A stretch of DNA of 30,079 bases from Prolixibacteraceae bacterium UBA6029 (GCA_002429385.1 DIZL01000066.1:1-30079), one strand, 5' to 3'. Shown: positions 14,764 to 23,241, numbered from the stretch's first letter. Made by a program: numbers and translations. Notes: generated by a model from the sequence alone, not told the origin.

Positions 14764-17320
14764 AAGCAGTTTCTTGTGTTTTGAAATATTTCTGAATTAA
14801 CTCCATTAATTCATCTCTCTTAATGGGTTTTGAGATGTAATCATTACATCCTGCCTCAATTGCCTTTTCCCTGTCACCAATTAGTGCATAAGCTGTTTGT
14901 GCAATAATAACCACTTCTTTGTTGAATTGCCTTATTTGTCGTGTAGCTTCATATCCGTCCATATCAGGCATTTGTATATCCATCAGTACTAAATCAATGT
15001 CAGAATTATTACGGCACGCTTCAACGGCTTTTGTTCCGGTTGCTACATTGATAATTTCTTTCCCAAATTTCCGGACTACAATTGAAATGAGTTTATCAGA
15101 TAATTCATCGTCTTCGGCAATTAATACTTTCAGTTTTTTAATCTGTTTCTTTTCGTCTTGCGCCAGAACAATATTTTCAACAATTGTTTTTTCTTCATGT
15201 TCAGTATTGTAAGGTAAAGTGAAATAAAATGTTGAGCCTTTCCCTTCTTCGCTCTCTACCCAAATTTTACCGCCCAGCATTTCCACTAAAGCTTTAGAAA
15301 TGGATAATCCCAATCCTGCTCCCTGAAAGGCTCTTTTATCGCCAATGTCGGCCTGGACAAAACGGTCAAAAATAGCTTTTTGTCTGTCTTTTGGAATACC
15401 AATACCGGCATCTTTTACAAAATATTCAAGATATTTTCCCTTTTTCTCATACCCAAATACGATTGAACCTTTATCACTGAATTTAATGGCATTTTTGACA
15501 AGGTTGATCAAAATTGAAGAGACTTTCTCGCGGTCGGTTTTTAGGATGGCTTCTTTTAACGGCAAACTGTTTTTGAAGAAAAGCTGCATTCCTTTCTCTT
15601 CAACCTCTGGTTTGAAGAAGGTATAAATGTATTCAATCTGCTCGTTTACATTCGATTCCTTCACATTAGTTTTCATCAGACCCGATTCTATTTTCGAAAT
15701 ATCAACAATATCGTTGATGATATTCAGCATACGAGCACCACTTTTTTCTATAATGCGGATATATGCTTGTTGCTGTTCACCGGTAAGGTCGGGCTCTTTC
15801 AGTAGTTCGGCAAAACCGAGAATACCATTCATGGGAGTACGGATTTCATGACTCATATTGGCAAGAAAGGCTGATTTGAGGCGATCGCTTTCTTCGGCGT
15901 GTTCTTTGGCTTCTATCAAATCTAAAGTTAGCTTCTTTTGTTCCGTAATATCCTGATTAATTAATTGATAATGCTTGATCCCATTCCACAGAACTTCTTT
16001 TCGCGAAACTTTTACATGGCGGATTTCCGCGTTTTTACGTATAATACTTACCTCATAATCAAATACCTCATGTCCATTTTTTCTTTTTTCTTTTCTTTCC
16101 TGATGTTTTGCATAACTTTCGGGAGTGTATCGATTTATTGCAGGTATACATGTAAATTCTTCCAGACTGTTGAATTCAAAAAGATCAAGGAAGGCTTTAT
16201 TGGTATAAATTGTTTCTCCATCGACGGTAACAATACGTATGCCCAAAGAAGATTCTGAAATTGAACGATGGAAATTTTTCTCAGATTGAAGAAGTGCCTC
16301 GTTAGTAAGAATTAACTCCAGTTCTGCCCGCTTTCGATCGGTGATGTCATTGTAAGTAACACACACACCAAAATTTTCGATTGGAATAGGTACTGCTGTT
16401 ACATTTAACCAGGTAATATCATTTTCTCCTTTAACTATTCCTATCTCAATATTTTCAACGAGCCGATCTTCTTTCAAAGCTATTACACTCGCATATTCTT
16501 CCTTTGGAAATGGTGATCCGTCAAATCTGATAACATTCCATTCGGGACCTCGTATTTGACGATTTATCTGATCTTCTTGCGACAATCCAAGCAAAATCTC
16601 AGCTTTTTTATTGCTTTCAAAGATATTTCCTTCTTTATCGGATATTGTTATTCCGAGCGGAAACGAATCAAAAAGAACCCGATATTTAGTAAGACTTATT
16701 TCTATATTTTCTTCATCCTGCTTGCGTTCGCTGATGTCCTGTAACATACCACCGATTTTAACTATTTCTCCGTTGACACGGTATGCTTGTCCAATTGCCC
16801 GAACCCAAATCCTGTTTTGCTTTGCTGTAATCAATTGCAGATCTAAATCGAAGGACTTGCCTTCCTCAATGGCTTGACTTACTGCTTCAGAAATAACGGG
16901 TATTGACTCTGGAGCGTAGAAATTGATACCAGATTCGACTGTTGGTTGATAATCAGGTTCGACTTCATGTATCTCATATACCATATCCGACCAACTAAGC
17001 TCCTTATTCTTAAGTGCAATTTCCCAACCGCCAATTCTTGCTAATCTTCCTGCCTCGTCCAGGAGCTGTTTGCTTCTTGCCAATTCTTCCGCCCGTTTTT
17101 CTTTCTCTTTGTTTTGAAAGGCAAGCTCTTTATTATTAGCAACGATTAACGCTAAGGCATTTTCTTCATTAGCAACGATTAATGTTGTTAGATGCTTTCC
17201 TTCCTCATCGTTTTGAGAGGCAACTTCTTTGTTAGCAGCTATTAACTCTAAGGCATTTTCTTTATTAGCAATGATTAACTCTGATGCCCGTTCTTCTTTG
17301 GTTTTATCCTGATCATTCAT
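14753..17320 (-). CDS. Soluble hybrid sensor histidine kinase with three PAS domains
   Basis: An 855-residue signalling protein without membrane segments, so it senses a cytoplasmic cue. Order: coiled-coil repeats (1-85; ELIIANKE, LIVANEEN and similar, two units of about 33 residues), PAS1 (about 90-200, ending DISERK), PAS2 (about 210-335, ending DITDRKRAE), PAS3 (about 345-460, ending DITEQKK), HisKA with the phospho-acceptor in NMSHEIRTPMNG (about 490), HATPase (N box NLVKNAIKFS, DAGIGIP, GAGLGLSI), and a C-terminal receiver domain (LIAEDDE, acceptor Asp in LVLMDIQMPDMDG, conserved Lys in YISKP). The last two residues and the stop codon lie inside the relic at 14704-14763, so the C-terminus was set by that junction. 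No partner regulator is adjacent; phosphorelay to an HPt protein elsewhere is likely. Confidence 0.93.
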   Translation of the reverse strand: MNDQDKTKEERASELIIANKENALELIAANKEVASQNDEEGKHLTTLIVANEENALALIVANNKELAFQNKEKEKRAEELARSKQLLDEAGRLARIGGWEIALKNKELSWSDMVYEIHEVEPDYQPTVESGINFYAPESIPVISEAVSQAIEEGKSFDLDLQLITAKQNRIWVRAIGQAYRVNGEIVKIGGMLQDISERKQDEENIEISLTKYRVLFDSFPLGITISDKEGNIFESNKKAEILLGLSQEDQINRQIRGPEWNVIRFDGSPFPKEEYASVIALKEDRLVENIEIGIVKGENDITWLNVTAVPIPIENFGVCVTYNDITDRKRAELELILTNEALLQSEKNFHRSISESSLGIRIVTVDGETIYTNKAFLDLFEFNSLEEFTCIPAINRYTPESYAKHQERKEKRKNGHEVFDYEVSIIRKNAEIRHVKVSRKEVLWNGIKHYQLINQDITEQKKLTLDLIEAKEHAEESDRLKSAFLANMSHEIRTPMNGILGFAELLKEPDLTGEQQQAYIRIIEKSGARMLNIINDIVDISKIESGLMKTNVKESNVNEQIEYIYTFFKPEVEEKGMQLFFKNSLPLKEAILKTDREKVSSILINLVKNAIKFSDKGSIVFGYEKKGKYLEYFVKDAGIGIPKDRQKAIFDRFVQADIGDKRAFQGAGLGLSISKALVEMLGGKIWVESEEGKGSTFYFTLPYNTEHEEKTIVENIVLAQDEKKQIKKLKVLIAEDDELSDKLISIVVRKFGKEIINVATGTKAVEACRNNSDIDLVLMDIQMPDMDGYEATRQIRQFNKEVVIIAQTAYALIGDREKAIEAGCNDYISKPIKRDELMELIQKYFKTQETASIL

Positions 17321-17432
17321 AATTGCAGGTTATTTTATACAATATACAATTGATTGGTTGTGTCGGATTACTAAATTGGGTTTTGTCTATTGGCATTGGT
17401 TATAAAAAAACAGCGTGGCCAGATTGCCAACC

Positions 17433-17546
17433 GTTATTGAGGTCCGACCAAGAACCCACTGAACAAGTAAAGCAACGACCACGCCTTGACGTGGCGTTTT
17501 GCTTAATATCATGTTCAGTTTTGAAAATTTGGTCGGTTTCAATAAC
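17433..17546. repeat. 114-bp imperfect fold-back
   Basis: A segmented inverted repeat in the non-coding region upstream of the histidine kinase gene. Outer arms: GTTATTGAGGTCCGACCAA (17433-17451) against revcomp GTTATTGAAACCGACCAA (17529-17546). Middle: ACTGAAC and AAGCAA pair with GTTCAGT and TTGCTT. Apex: CCACG and CGTGG around 17480-17493. No convincing frame. Its size and segmented stem recall an integron attC site, but the conserved RYYYAAC/GTTRRRY ends are absent. It could be a structured RNA or a decayed mobile element. Confidence 0.7.
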
Positions 17547-17724
17547 AGAATTCAGCTAAACGCTATATTTTATATTTGTTCTTATATTCCTTTTCTTCTA
17601 CATTTCTATAAAAATTTGTTACACAATACTTTCAATTATTGAACCAAATGTAATTATTATAAACAATAAAAACAAAAATATTTTAAGGTTGAATATTTAC
17701 TCTTTTGCTTTCTTCTATCATGAG

Positions 17725-17760
17725 CAGGGATTCCATCCTTTTTTAAGGATGGAATCCCTG
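17725..17760. repeat. Perfect 16-bp hairpin
   Basis: CAGGGATTCCATCCTT (17725-17740), a TTTT loop, and AAGGATGGAATCCCTG (17745-17760). It is followed on plus by an A-rich run and not by a T-tract, so it is not a standard terminator in either direction. No neighbour ends here. Confidence 0.85.
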
Positions 17761-17881
17761 AAAAAAGAAAATAATTTGCTTATTGAGTATTGGGGTTCTT
17801 TGCTCCTTCAAATCGCTTTTTTTTGCTAAAAGGCCTTCCGTTAAAGTGCCTGAACGGAGGAATACCTCCGTAAGCAAGTCT

Positions 17882-18049
17882 GGGTTTGCGTAGGGTTTGA
17901 GAAGGGATCGGGCTGGGTTCTCTTCTTATCATCTGATTTGCATCTGTCTTCTATCTGTGTTGTAGGATGGATTTAAATACAGATAGAAATCAATTAAAAA
18001 TCAAATAATACGACGCAAACACGACGCAAACACGACGCAAACCCAACCC
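17882..18049. repeat. 11-bp-phased fold-back array, locus C (degenerate)
   Basis: GGG triplets start 11-bp units at 17882, 17893, 17904 and 17915; ATCT repeats at 17931, 17942 and 17953; on the right side CGAC starts at 18011, 18022 and 18033 (unit CGACGCAAACA), then an AACCC-type unit. GGGTTTGCGT (17882-17891) is the reverse complement of 18035-18044, and TTCTATCTGT (17949-17958) that of ACAGATAGAA (17979-17988). The architecture is that of loci A and B, but the arms have diverged. The rest of 17321-18409 shows only AT-rich DNA and a weak 39-codon frame at 18134-18253. Confidence 0.75.
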
Positions 18050-18372
18050 GGATATATTCCGTGTAGATCGAAAGCCTGTTAAGCGCTTTATTGAAGAATT
18101 TCTGAATGGAGTGATAATTGGTGTACTAAGCCTATGGGTTCATTTCTTAATCCTTTAGTCAGACTATGGCATGAACTCATTCGAAGTTTAAAGACAAAAA
18201 CTTTTTTGGAAAAAGCGCTACTTGAAATGGAGCAGTTATTTAAAACATCATAAAAGTGGAAAAGAAACAATGCTGCACTGGATGATATTTATAGAGAAAA
18301 AATCCTGAAATGTTGAAAGCGTTTTCCATTCAGGAAAAACAATCAGTTAATCTAATCTTTCTCTAATTTACT

Positions 18373-18380
18373 TATCTTTG
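18373..18380 (+). promoter_or_regulatory. -7 box of the GH26-GH127 operon
   Basis: TATCTTTG, an exact TAnnTTTG match, 29 bp before the ATG at 18410. Predicted leader about 23 nt. The -33 element is poor, which may mean that an activator is needed. Confidence 0.6.
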
Positions 18381-18409
18381 GTAAGCTATTTTAACCTAAA
18401 CCCAAAACA

Positions 18410-19399
18410 ATGAAACGAATCCTGATTATTCCCTTTCTGTTGATGACCCTGTGCTTTTCGGCATCTTCAAAAACCTTTCAGCCGGTTAATTCAAAAGCTT
18501 CTCCTGAAGCCAAAGCCCTGCTGAGTTACCTGTATTCGCTGAAAGGGAAATCCATCCTGTCGGCACAACACAATTATTCAAGCCCGAAAGAATATACCCG
18601 TTCGACGGATAGTATTACGGCGATAACTGGAAAAACACCTGCCATTTGGGGTGCGGATATTTCTGAACTCGACCAATCTCTCGTTGATGAGGCGATTCGG
18701 CAATACCATAAAGGCTCCATCATTACGCTGATGTATCACCAGGTGAAACCTTTTGATCCGGATAGTTATGGATTTGAGAAAAGTGTAAAAGGCAGGGTGA
18801 CAGATGAACAATGGAAACAGATTGTAACTCCGGGAACGGAATATCACAAGATGTGGCTGGCCAAGATTGATGCAAGGGCCGAAGTGCTGAAGAAACTGCG
18901 CGATGCCAATATCCCGGTATTGTGGCGTCCCTATCATGAGATGAATGGTATGTGGTTCTGGTACGGCAATCGCCCCGGCAAGGAGGGTATCCAGAAACTA
19001 TGGAAGATGATGTACGACCGGTATGTTAATTATCACCACCTGAATAACCTGATCTGGGTCTGGAATACCAATGCCCCCCGCGACTGGAAAGACGACCAGG
19101 CTTATGCTTATGAATTGTTTTATCCCGGAGCAAAATATGTTGATGTATTGGCAGCCGATGTTTACAAGAATGACTTCAAGCAGTCGCACCACGATCAGTT
19201 GGTAAAACTCGGTAAAGGCAAACTGATTGCGCTGGGCGAAGTGGGCAATTTACCCACTCCTGAAATCCTCGAACAGCAGCCTCAATGGTCCTGGTTTATG
19301 TGCTGGGCTCATTTCCCCTGGACAGCTAACACTCATGATATTGTTAGAAAATTATATAATTCTCCCAGGGTGCTGACACTGGATGAAGTGAAGAAATGA
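18410..19399 (+). CDS. GH26 beta-mannanase-like glycoside hydrolase
   Basis: A 329-residue secreted (beta/alpha)8 glycosidase that cleaves beta-1,4-mannosidic links in mannan or galactomannan by a retaining mechanism. A signal peptide (1-20) is followed directly by the barrel. The acid/base is Glu177 in WRPYHEMNG, and the nucleophile is Glu277 in ALGEVGN, both in the spacing expected for clan GH-A family 26. WFWYGNRPG and WVWNTNAP line the cleft. No carbohydrate-binding module. Its stop overlaps the start of the GH127 gene by 4 bp (ATGA), so translation is coupled. A clean -7 box precedes it. Confidence 0.93.
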   Translation: MKRILIIPFLLMTLCFSASSKTFQPVNSKASPEAKALLSYLYSLKGKSILSAQHNYSSPKEYTRSTDSITAITGKTPAIWGADISELDQSLVDEAIRQYHKGSIITLMYHQVKPFDPDSYGFEKSVKGRVTDEQWKQIVTPGTEYHKMWLAKIDARAEVLKKLRDANIPVLWRPYHEMNGMWFWYGNRPGKEGIQKLWKMMYDRYVNYHHLNNLIWVWNTNAPRDWKDDQAYAYELFYPGAKYVDVLAADVYKNDFKQSHHDQLVKLGKGKLIALGEVGNLPTPEILEQQPQWSWFMCWAHFPWTANTHDIVRKLYNSPRVLTLDEVKK

Positions 19400-21315
19400 A
19401 GAAATCGATCAACATGAAGAGTTTACTAATTGTACTGGCATTCTTTTTCCTGATTCCGGGAATCCTTCATGCACAATCTTTGCCTGTTGCAGTGAAGGCA
19501 GATGTTTTCCAGGCATGGGAGCCCTCAAACATTCAGTTGAAAGGTTATCTGGGCGATAAGATTGATTTGTGCATTTCCCAGCGTATTAAAAAACAGGATG
19601 TACAGATGCTGGTTGATCCTTTTAAGAAGCGAAACGAGACCAACAGATGGCAAACCGAATTCTGGGGTAAATGGATACTCTCGGCTATAGCCTCCTACGA
19701 ATACAATCATGATCCCGAAATGCTGGCCCATATTCAGCAAGCTGTTTCAGGCCTCCTGGAGACCCAAACACCTGATGGTTATATCGGTAATTATTCACCC
19801 GAAGCGCAATTGAAGGAATGGGACATCTGGGGACGAAAATACACACTGCTGGGCTTATTGGCCTGGTATGATATTTCAGGAGACAAGAAAGCGCTGGAAG
19901 CATCACAAAAGCTGGCTGATCATCTGCTAACAGAGGTTGGTCCGGATAAGGCAGATATTGTAAAAACAGGCAATTACCACGGTATGCCAAGCAGCTCCAT
20001 CCTTGAACCGATGGTTCTGCTCTATCGGCATACCGGCAAGAAGCGCTACCTCGACTTTGCCAGATACATCGTTGCCCAATGGGAGACTGCTGATGGTCCG
20101 AAACTAATCAGTAAAGCCCTGGAGGATGTTGACGTGGCCAGCCGTTTCCCTTTCCCAAAAGTGTGGTGGTCCTGGGATAACGGACAGAAAGCCTACGAGA
20201 TGATGTCGTGTTATGAAGGCTTGCTCGAATTGTACCGCATGACAGGAGAACCAGGTTATTTGAAATCAGCTGAACTGGCCGTTAAGAATATCATCGATAC
20301 AGAAATCAATGTCGCCGGATCAGGAACAGCCTTCGAATGTTTTTACCATGGAGCCCAACGGCAAACGGAACCCACCTACCATACCATGGAAACCTGTGTA
20401 ACTTTTACCTGGATCAAGCTGTGCAATAACCTGCTGAGGTTGACAGGGAACCCCATGTATGCCGATCAAATAGAGAAGACCGTTTACAATGCACTGATAG
20501 CTTCCCTGAAGTTTGACGGTTCACAGATTGCCAAATACAGCCCGTTGGAAGGAAGACGTCACGAAGGAGAACATCAATGCGAAATGCCCATCAATTGCTG
20601 TAATGCCAACGGACCCCGGGCCTTTACCCTGATCCCCAAAATGGCTTTAATGACTTCTGAAAATGAAATAGTGGTGAATCTGTATAGCGAATCCAGGGCT
20701 ACTATACTGCTTGGCGAAAAGAAGAAAAAGAATAAAGTGACTCTGGAACAAAGTACAAGCTATCCTAAAACGGATCGGGTGGAAATCACCATTCATCCTG
20801 AAAAACCTGGAACCTTTACTCTTGCACTGCGCATTCCGGCATGGAGTGAACATTCAAGCCTGTCAGTCAATGATATTCCTGTTGAAGGTACGATCGGAGG
20901 AATGTACCGAAAGATTACACGGGAATGGAGTTCAGGGGATAAGGTAGTGCTGCAGATGGATCTGACTGGTCGTTTGATCTCCCTCAATGGTTATCAGGCC
21001 ATCATGAGAGGTCCCGTTTTACTGGCACGCGACTCAAGGTTTGAAGATGGATTTGTCGATGAAACAGCCATTATACAGCAACAGGGCGGTAAGGTTGACC
21101 TTCAGGTTACAGTGGATCAGCCTGCAAACATGTGGATGTCGTTTACTGCTCCACTGGTTCTGGGAACCGATCTGGAAGGTGAATACAGGAATCCGCGTCA
21201 GGTGCATTTTTGCGATTTTGGGTCAGCAGGAAATACCTGGAATGAAGATTCGCGCTACAGGGTTTGGATCAAACAAACGCTGAATGTGATGAATGCCCCG
21301 TATAAAGCCTATTAA
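19396..21315 (+). CDS. GH127-like beta-L-arabinofuranosidase
   Basis: A 639-residue secreted enzyme of the DUF1680 group (GH127/GH146), which releases beta-L-arabinofuranose from glycoproteins or pectin side chains. Signal peptide 1-26 (ends LHAQ). The (alpha/alpha)6 barrel carries the unusual zinc-cysteine site: Glu332 and Cys334 in METCVTF, Cys401 and Cys402 in NCCNANG. By comparison with the Bifidobacterium enzyme HypBA1, Cys401 is the nucleophile. Glu314 in FECFYH is a candidate acid/base. C-terminal beta-sandwich domains follow. The overlap with GH26 and the 14-bp gap to the next gene mark one operon, which suggests attack on an arabinose- and mannose-containing polymer. Confidence 0.92.
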   Translation: MKKSINMKSLLIVLAFFFLIPGILHAQSLPVAVKADVFQAWEPSNIQLKGYLGDKIDLCISQRIKKQDVQMLVDPFKKRNETNRWQTEFWGKWILSAIASYEYNHDPEMLAHIQQAVSGLLETQTPDGYIGNYSPEAQLKEWDIWGRKYTLLGLLAWYDISGDKKALEASQKLADHLLTEVGPDKADIVKTGNYHGMPSSSILEPMVLLYRHTGKKRYLDFARYIVAQWETADGPKLISKALEDVDVASRFPFPKVWWSWDNGQKAYEMMSCYEGLLELYRMTGEPGYLKSAELAVKNIIDTEINVAGSGTAFECFYHGAQRQTEPTYHTMETCVTFTWIKLCNNLLRLTGNPMYADQIEKTVYNALIASLKFDGSQIAKYSPLEGRRHEGEHQCEMPINCCNANGPRAFTLIPKMALMTSENEIVVNLYSESRATILLGEKKKKNKVTLEQSTSYPKTDRVEITIHPEKPGTFTLALRIPAWSEHSSLSVNDIPVEGTIGGMYRKITREWSSGDKVVLQMDLTGRLISLNGYQAIMRGPVLLARDSRFEDGFVDETAIIQQQGGKVDLQVTVDQPANMWMSFTAPLVLGTDLEGEYRNPRQVHFCDFGSAGNTWNEDSRYRVWIKQTLNVMNAPYKAY

Positions 21316-21329
21316 TAAAAATTACCTTT

Positions 21330-22244
21330 ATGTCTTTTAAGAAAATTACCCTTATTGATTCCTGTGGCCTCACCAGTCCGGTATTGGAACAAATCGCTCA
21401 ACTTTCAACTGTTCCAATTACAAATTATACTGATTTTCCTGCTACCGATGATGAAATCCTCCAACGGATAGGTGATTCGGATTGCATCCTGGTGAGTTGG
21501 AATACCAAAGTGAGTGCCGAAGTGATTAAAGCCTCACCGAAACTGAAATACATTGGAATGTGCTGCAGTTTGTACGATGAAAAGGCGGCCAACGTTGATA
21601 TTCTTCAGGCACGTAAACAGGGAATTGTCGTTAAGGGAGTTCGCGATTATGGCGATGACGGAACCCTTGAATTTATATTTGCTGAACTGATCTATTTGCT
21701 GAAAGGCCTTGGCAACCTGCAATGGCAGGCGGAAACGCGAGAACTGCGTGGAAAGACCATGGGCGTCATAGGAATGGGTACCCTGGGAACTATGGTGGCA
21801 CGAACGGCCCGTCATTTTGGGATGGAGGTATTCTATTTTAACAGAAGCCGTAAGCTTCAATTGGAGGAAGAAGGTTTCGCATTCTTACCTTTGAATGAAC
21901 TCCTGGCTACCTGCGATGTGATCAGTACCCATCTGCCCAAGAATTCGATAGTACTGTCAGAATCAGAGTTCCTTGTTAAAAAGGCAAACTCCATCCTGGT
22001 CAATACCTCTATCGGGCTGACTTTTGACAAAGCAGCCTTCCTTGAATGGATTTCCAATGACCCTACTTCATTTGCCATCTTTGACCGGGTGGCCGTAGGG
22101 GAGCATTTCGATGAATTCTCAAAATACCCCAATATCATTGTTTCTGAGCGATCATCCGGCTTTACCCTCGAAGCCAAAACAAGGCTTTCTGAAAAAGTAC
22201 TGGATAATATGCAAGGGTATCTATCTGAGACTGCCTGCTTGTAA
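21330..22244 (+). CDS. 2-hydroxyacid dehydrogenase-like protein lacking catalytic residues
   Basis: A 304-residue cytoplasmic protein with the two-domain fold of D-2-hydroxyacid dehydrogenases. The NAD-binding motif is intact (GVIGMGTLGTMVA, near 145). However, the catalytic arginine expected in the N-[ST]-x-R-G segment is replaced: the protein reads NTSIG (near 228). The usual FDV-x-x-x-EP block reads IFDRVAVGEHF, and the histidine of the TPH loop reads SERSSGFT. It therefore probably binds NAD(H) without standard dehydrogenase chemistry, or uses other residues. Relatives in Bacteroidota are sometimes mislabelled dihydrofolate reductase. Third gene of the GH26-GH127 operon. Confidence 0.8.
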   Translation: MSFKKITLIDSCGLTSPVLEQIAQLSTVPITNYTDFPATDDEILQRIGDSDCILVSWNTKVSAEVIKASPKLKYIGMCCSLYDEKAANVDILQARKQGIVVKGVRDYGDDGTLEFIFAELIYLLKGLGNLQWQAETRELRGKTMGVIGMGTLGTMVARTARHFGMEVFYFNRSRKLQLEEEGFAFLPLNELLATCDVISTHLPKNSIVLSESEFLVKKANSILVNTSIGLTFDKAAFLEWISNDPTSFAIFDRVAVGEHFDEFSKYPNIIVSERSSGFTLEAKTRLSEKVLDNMQGYLSETACL

Positions 22245-22281
22245 ATATATTTCGAGGAACAGGATCAGTTGTTACAAGCAG
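22235..22281. terminator. Possible bidirectional terminator
   Basis: CTGCTTGTAA (22235-22244) and TTACAAGCAG (22272-22281) are perfect 10-bp inverted repeats. The left arm includes the stop codon of the dehydrogenase-like gene, and the right arm is 9 bp from the end of the opposing DUF2442 gene. The loop is 27 nt and the T-run (TCATTTTAT) is weak. Confidence 0.45.
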
Positions 22282-22289
22282 TCATTTTA

Positions 22290-22529
22290 TCAATCAATCC
22301 TTAGACTTTTTTGATACAATACCTCAGGGTCAAAATCTGCTTCATTATCCCATTCGATTGAATCAAAGCTCTTTTTCACCGTTTTAAATAATCTTAAATC
22401 CTTTAACTCCTGAAATATTCCATAGTCAAGATATGGCTTCATATCGAATTGCCTAATTTCTCCATTTTCAAAGGTCAGGAGCAAAAGGTAATTATCCTGT
22501 GGCTTTACGTCTTTTATTGCCAGGTACAT
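22290..22529 (-). CDS. DUF2442 protein
   Basis: A 79-residue protein with the DUF2442 pattern: LLLLTFENGEIRQFDMKPYL, then FDSIEWDNEADFDPEVLY. Function unknown. A longer frame from 22589 overlaps the preceding DUF4160 gene, but the ATG at 22529 is preferred because it starts at the conserved region and gives a 5-bp gap after the DUF4160 stop. The two families are frequently encoded side by side; a toxin-antitoxin-like or DNA-related role has been suspected, which I cannot confirm here. Confidence 0.82.
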   Translation of the reverse strand: MYLAIKDVKPQDNYLLLLTFENGEIRQFDMKPYLDYGIFQELKDLRLFKTVKKSFDSIEWDNEADFDPEVLYQKSLRID

Positions 22530-22534
22530 ATCTG

Positions 22535-22801
22535 TTATTTTAATGGATCTATTTGAAAAGGCTTTTCCCCATTTTGACAGAGCGCCCAATCTGCCAATAA
22601 TTCATCCCGATGTATCTCAACCCATGCCTGTATCAAACGTAATTGTCGCGAAGGTACTTGCCCTTCAAGTATTTCACAGTCTTGAATCCTGATTGTAATT
22701 TTAAAGTCTTGATAATAGGCATGTACATGAGGAGGATGATGCTCTTTGGGAGCATAATACATTCTTATTATTATTCCGAAAAACATTGAAATTGTTGGCA
22801 T
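22535..22801 (-). CDS. DUF4160 protein
   Basis: An 88-residue protein. The DUF4160 signature is clear: FFGIIIRMYY, then HHPPHVHAYY with its histidine cluster, and ILEGQVPSRQLRLIQAWVEIHRDELLADW. The HPPHVH motif could bind a metal or nucleic acid. It is the first gene of a two-gene operon with DUF2442, downstream of a consensus -7 box. Function unknown. Confidence 0.87.
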   Translation of the reverse strand: MPTISMFFGIIIRMYYAPKEHHPPHVHAYYQDFKITIRIQDCEILEGQVPSRQLRLIQAWVEIHRDELLADWALCQNGEKPFQIDPLK

Positions 22802-22817
22802 GTCTTTTTATTTTTCT

Positions 22818-22825
22818 CAAAGGTA
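22818..22825 (-). promoter_or_regulatory. -7 box of the DUF4160-DUF2442 operon
   Basis: On the minus strand TACCTTTG, an exact TAnnTTTG match, 16 bp before the ATG at 22801; a TTG about 21 bp further upstream (near 22847-22849) is a candidate -33 element. Confidence 0.6.
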
Positions 22826-23241
22826 CAAAATCTTATCACTAATACTCAAGTGCTTGTTGGATGGTTTTTTATATTTTTTGGCAACCAGTAATTATCCTTG
22901 CTCCTCCGAATATGCATTCATCTTGTTCAAATCTGCACCAGCGGCTGCCATCAGTTAAGCATATCCGGATAAGCAGGAGTTGTACGATAATTTCGTACAA
23001 CTCAAAAAAACCTTCAGTGTGCAGCATCCTTTTAAGGCCCCTGCTCCTCCGAATATTCATCTATTTTGTCCAAATCAACCAGCCACCTCAACAACCTTTA
23101 GATATTTTTACACTGAACCAATAATAATCTTCTTTATAGTGCTGTTTTCTAAGTATTATGTTTTAACTTAGCCTGAACCAAAATTCAATGGGTTTGATGC
23201 TCATTGCTCGACCCTTAAAAGCTATCCTAATAAACCAGGCC
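22826..23241. other. Intergenic stretch with hairpin and short direct repeat
   Basis: No gene is supported. GAGTTGTACGA (22977-22987) and TCGTACAACTC (22993-23003) form a perfect 11-bp hairpin with a 5-nt loop, followed by seven A on plus. TGCTCCTCCGAATAT occurs at 22899-22913 and again at 23042-23056, each followed by similar sequence for about 25 bp, which suggests a duplicated or decayed element. Confidence 0.6.

Noticed and set aside
17433..17546. Integron attC site
   Set aside because: Size and segmented stem fit, but the ends are GTTATTG/CAATAAC and not RYYYAAC/GTTRRRY, and no integrase or cassette array is seen.
17323..17559. 78-codon frame on plus upstream of the histidine kinase
   Set aside because: It runs through the fold-back at 17433-17546 and shows no recognisable protein.
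18134..18253. 39-codon frame with helical character (ELIRSLKTKTFLEKALLEME)
   Set aside because: Short, with no promoter, no recognised family and stop codons just upstream; possibly a gene relic, but not supportable.
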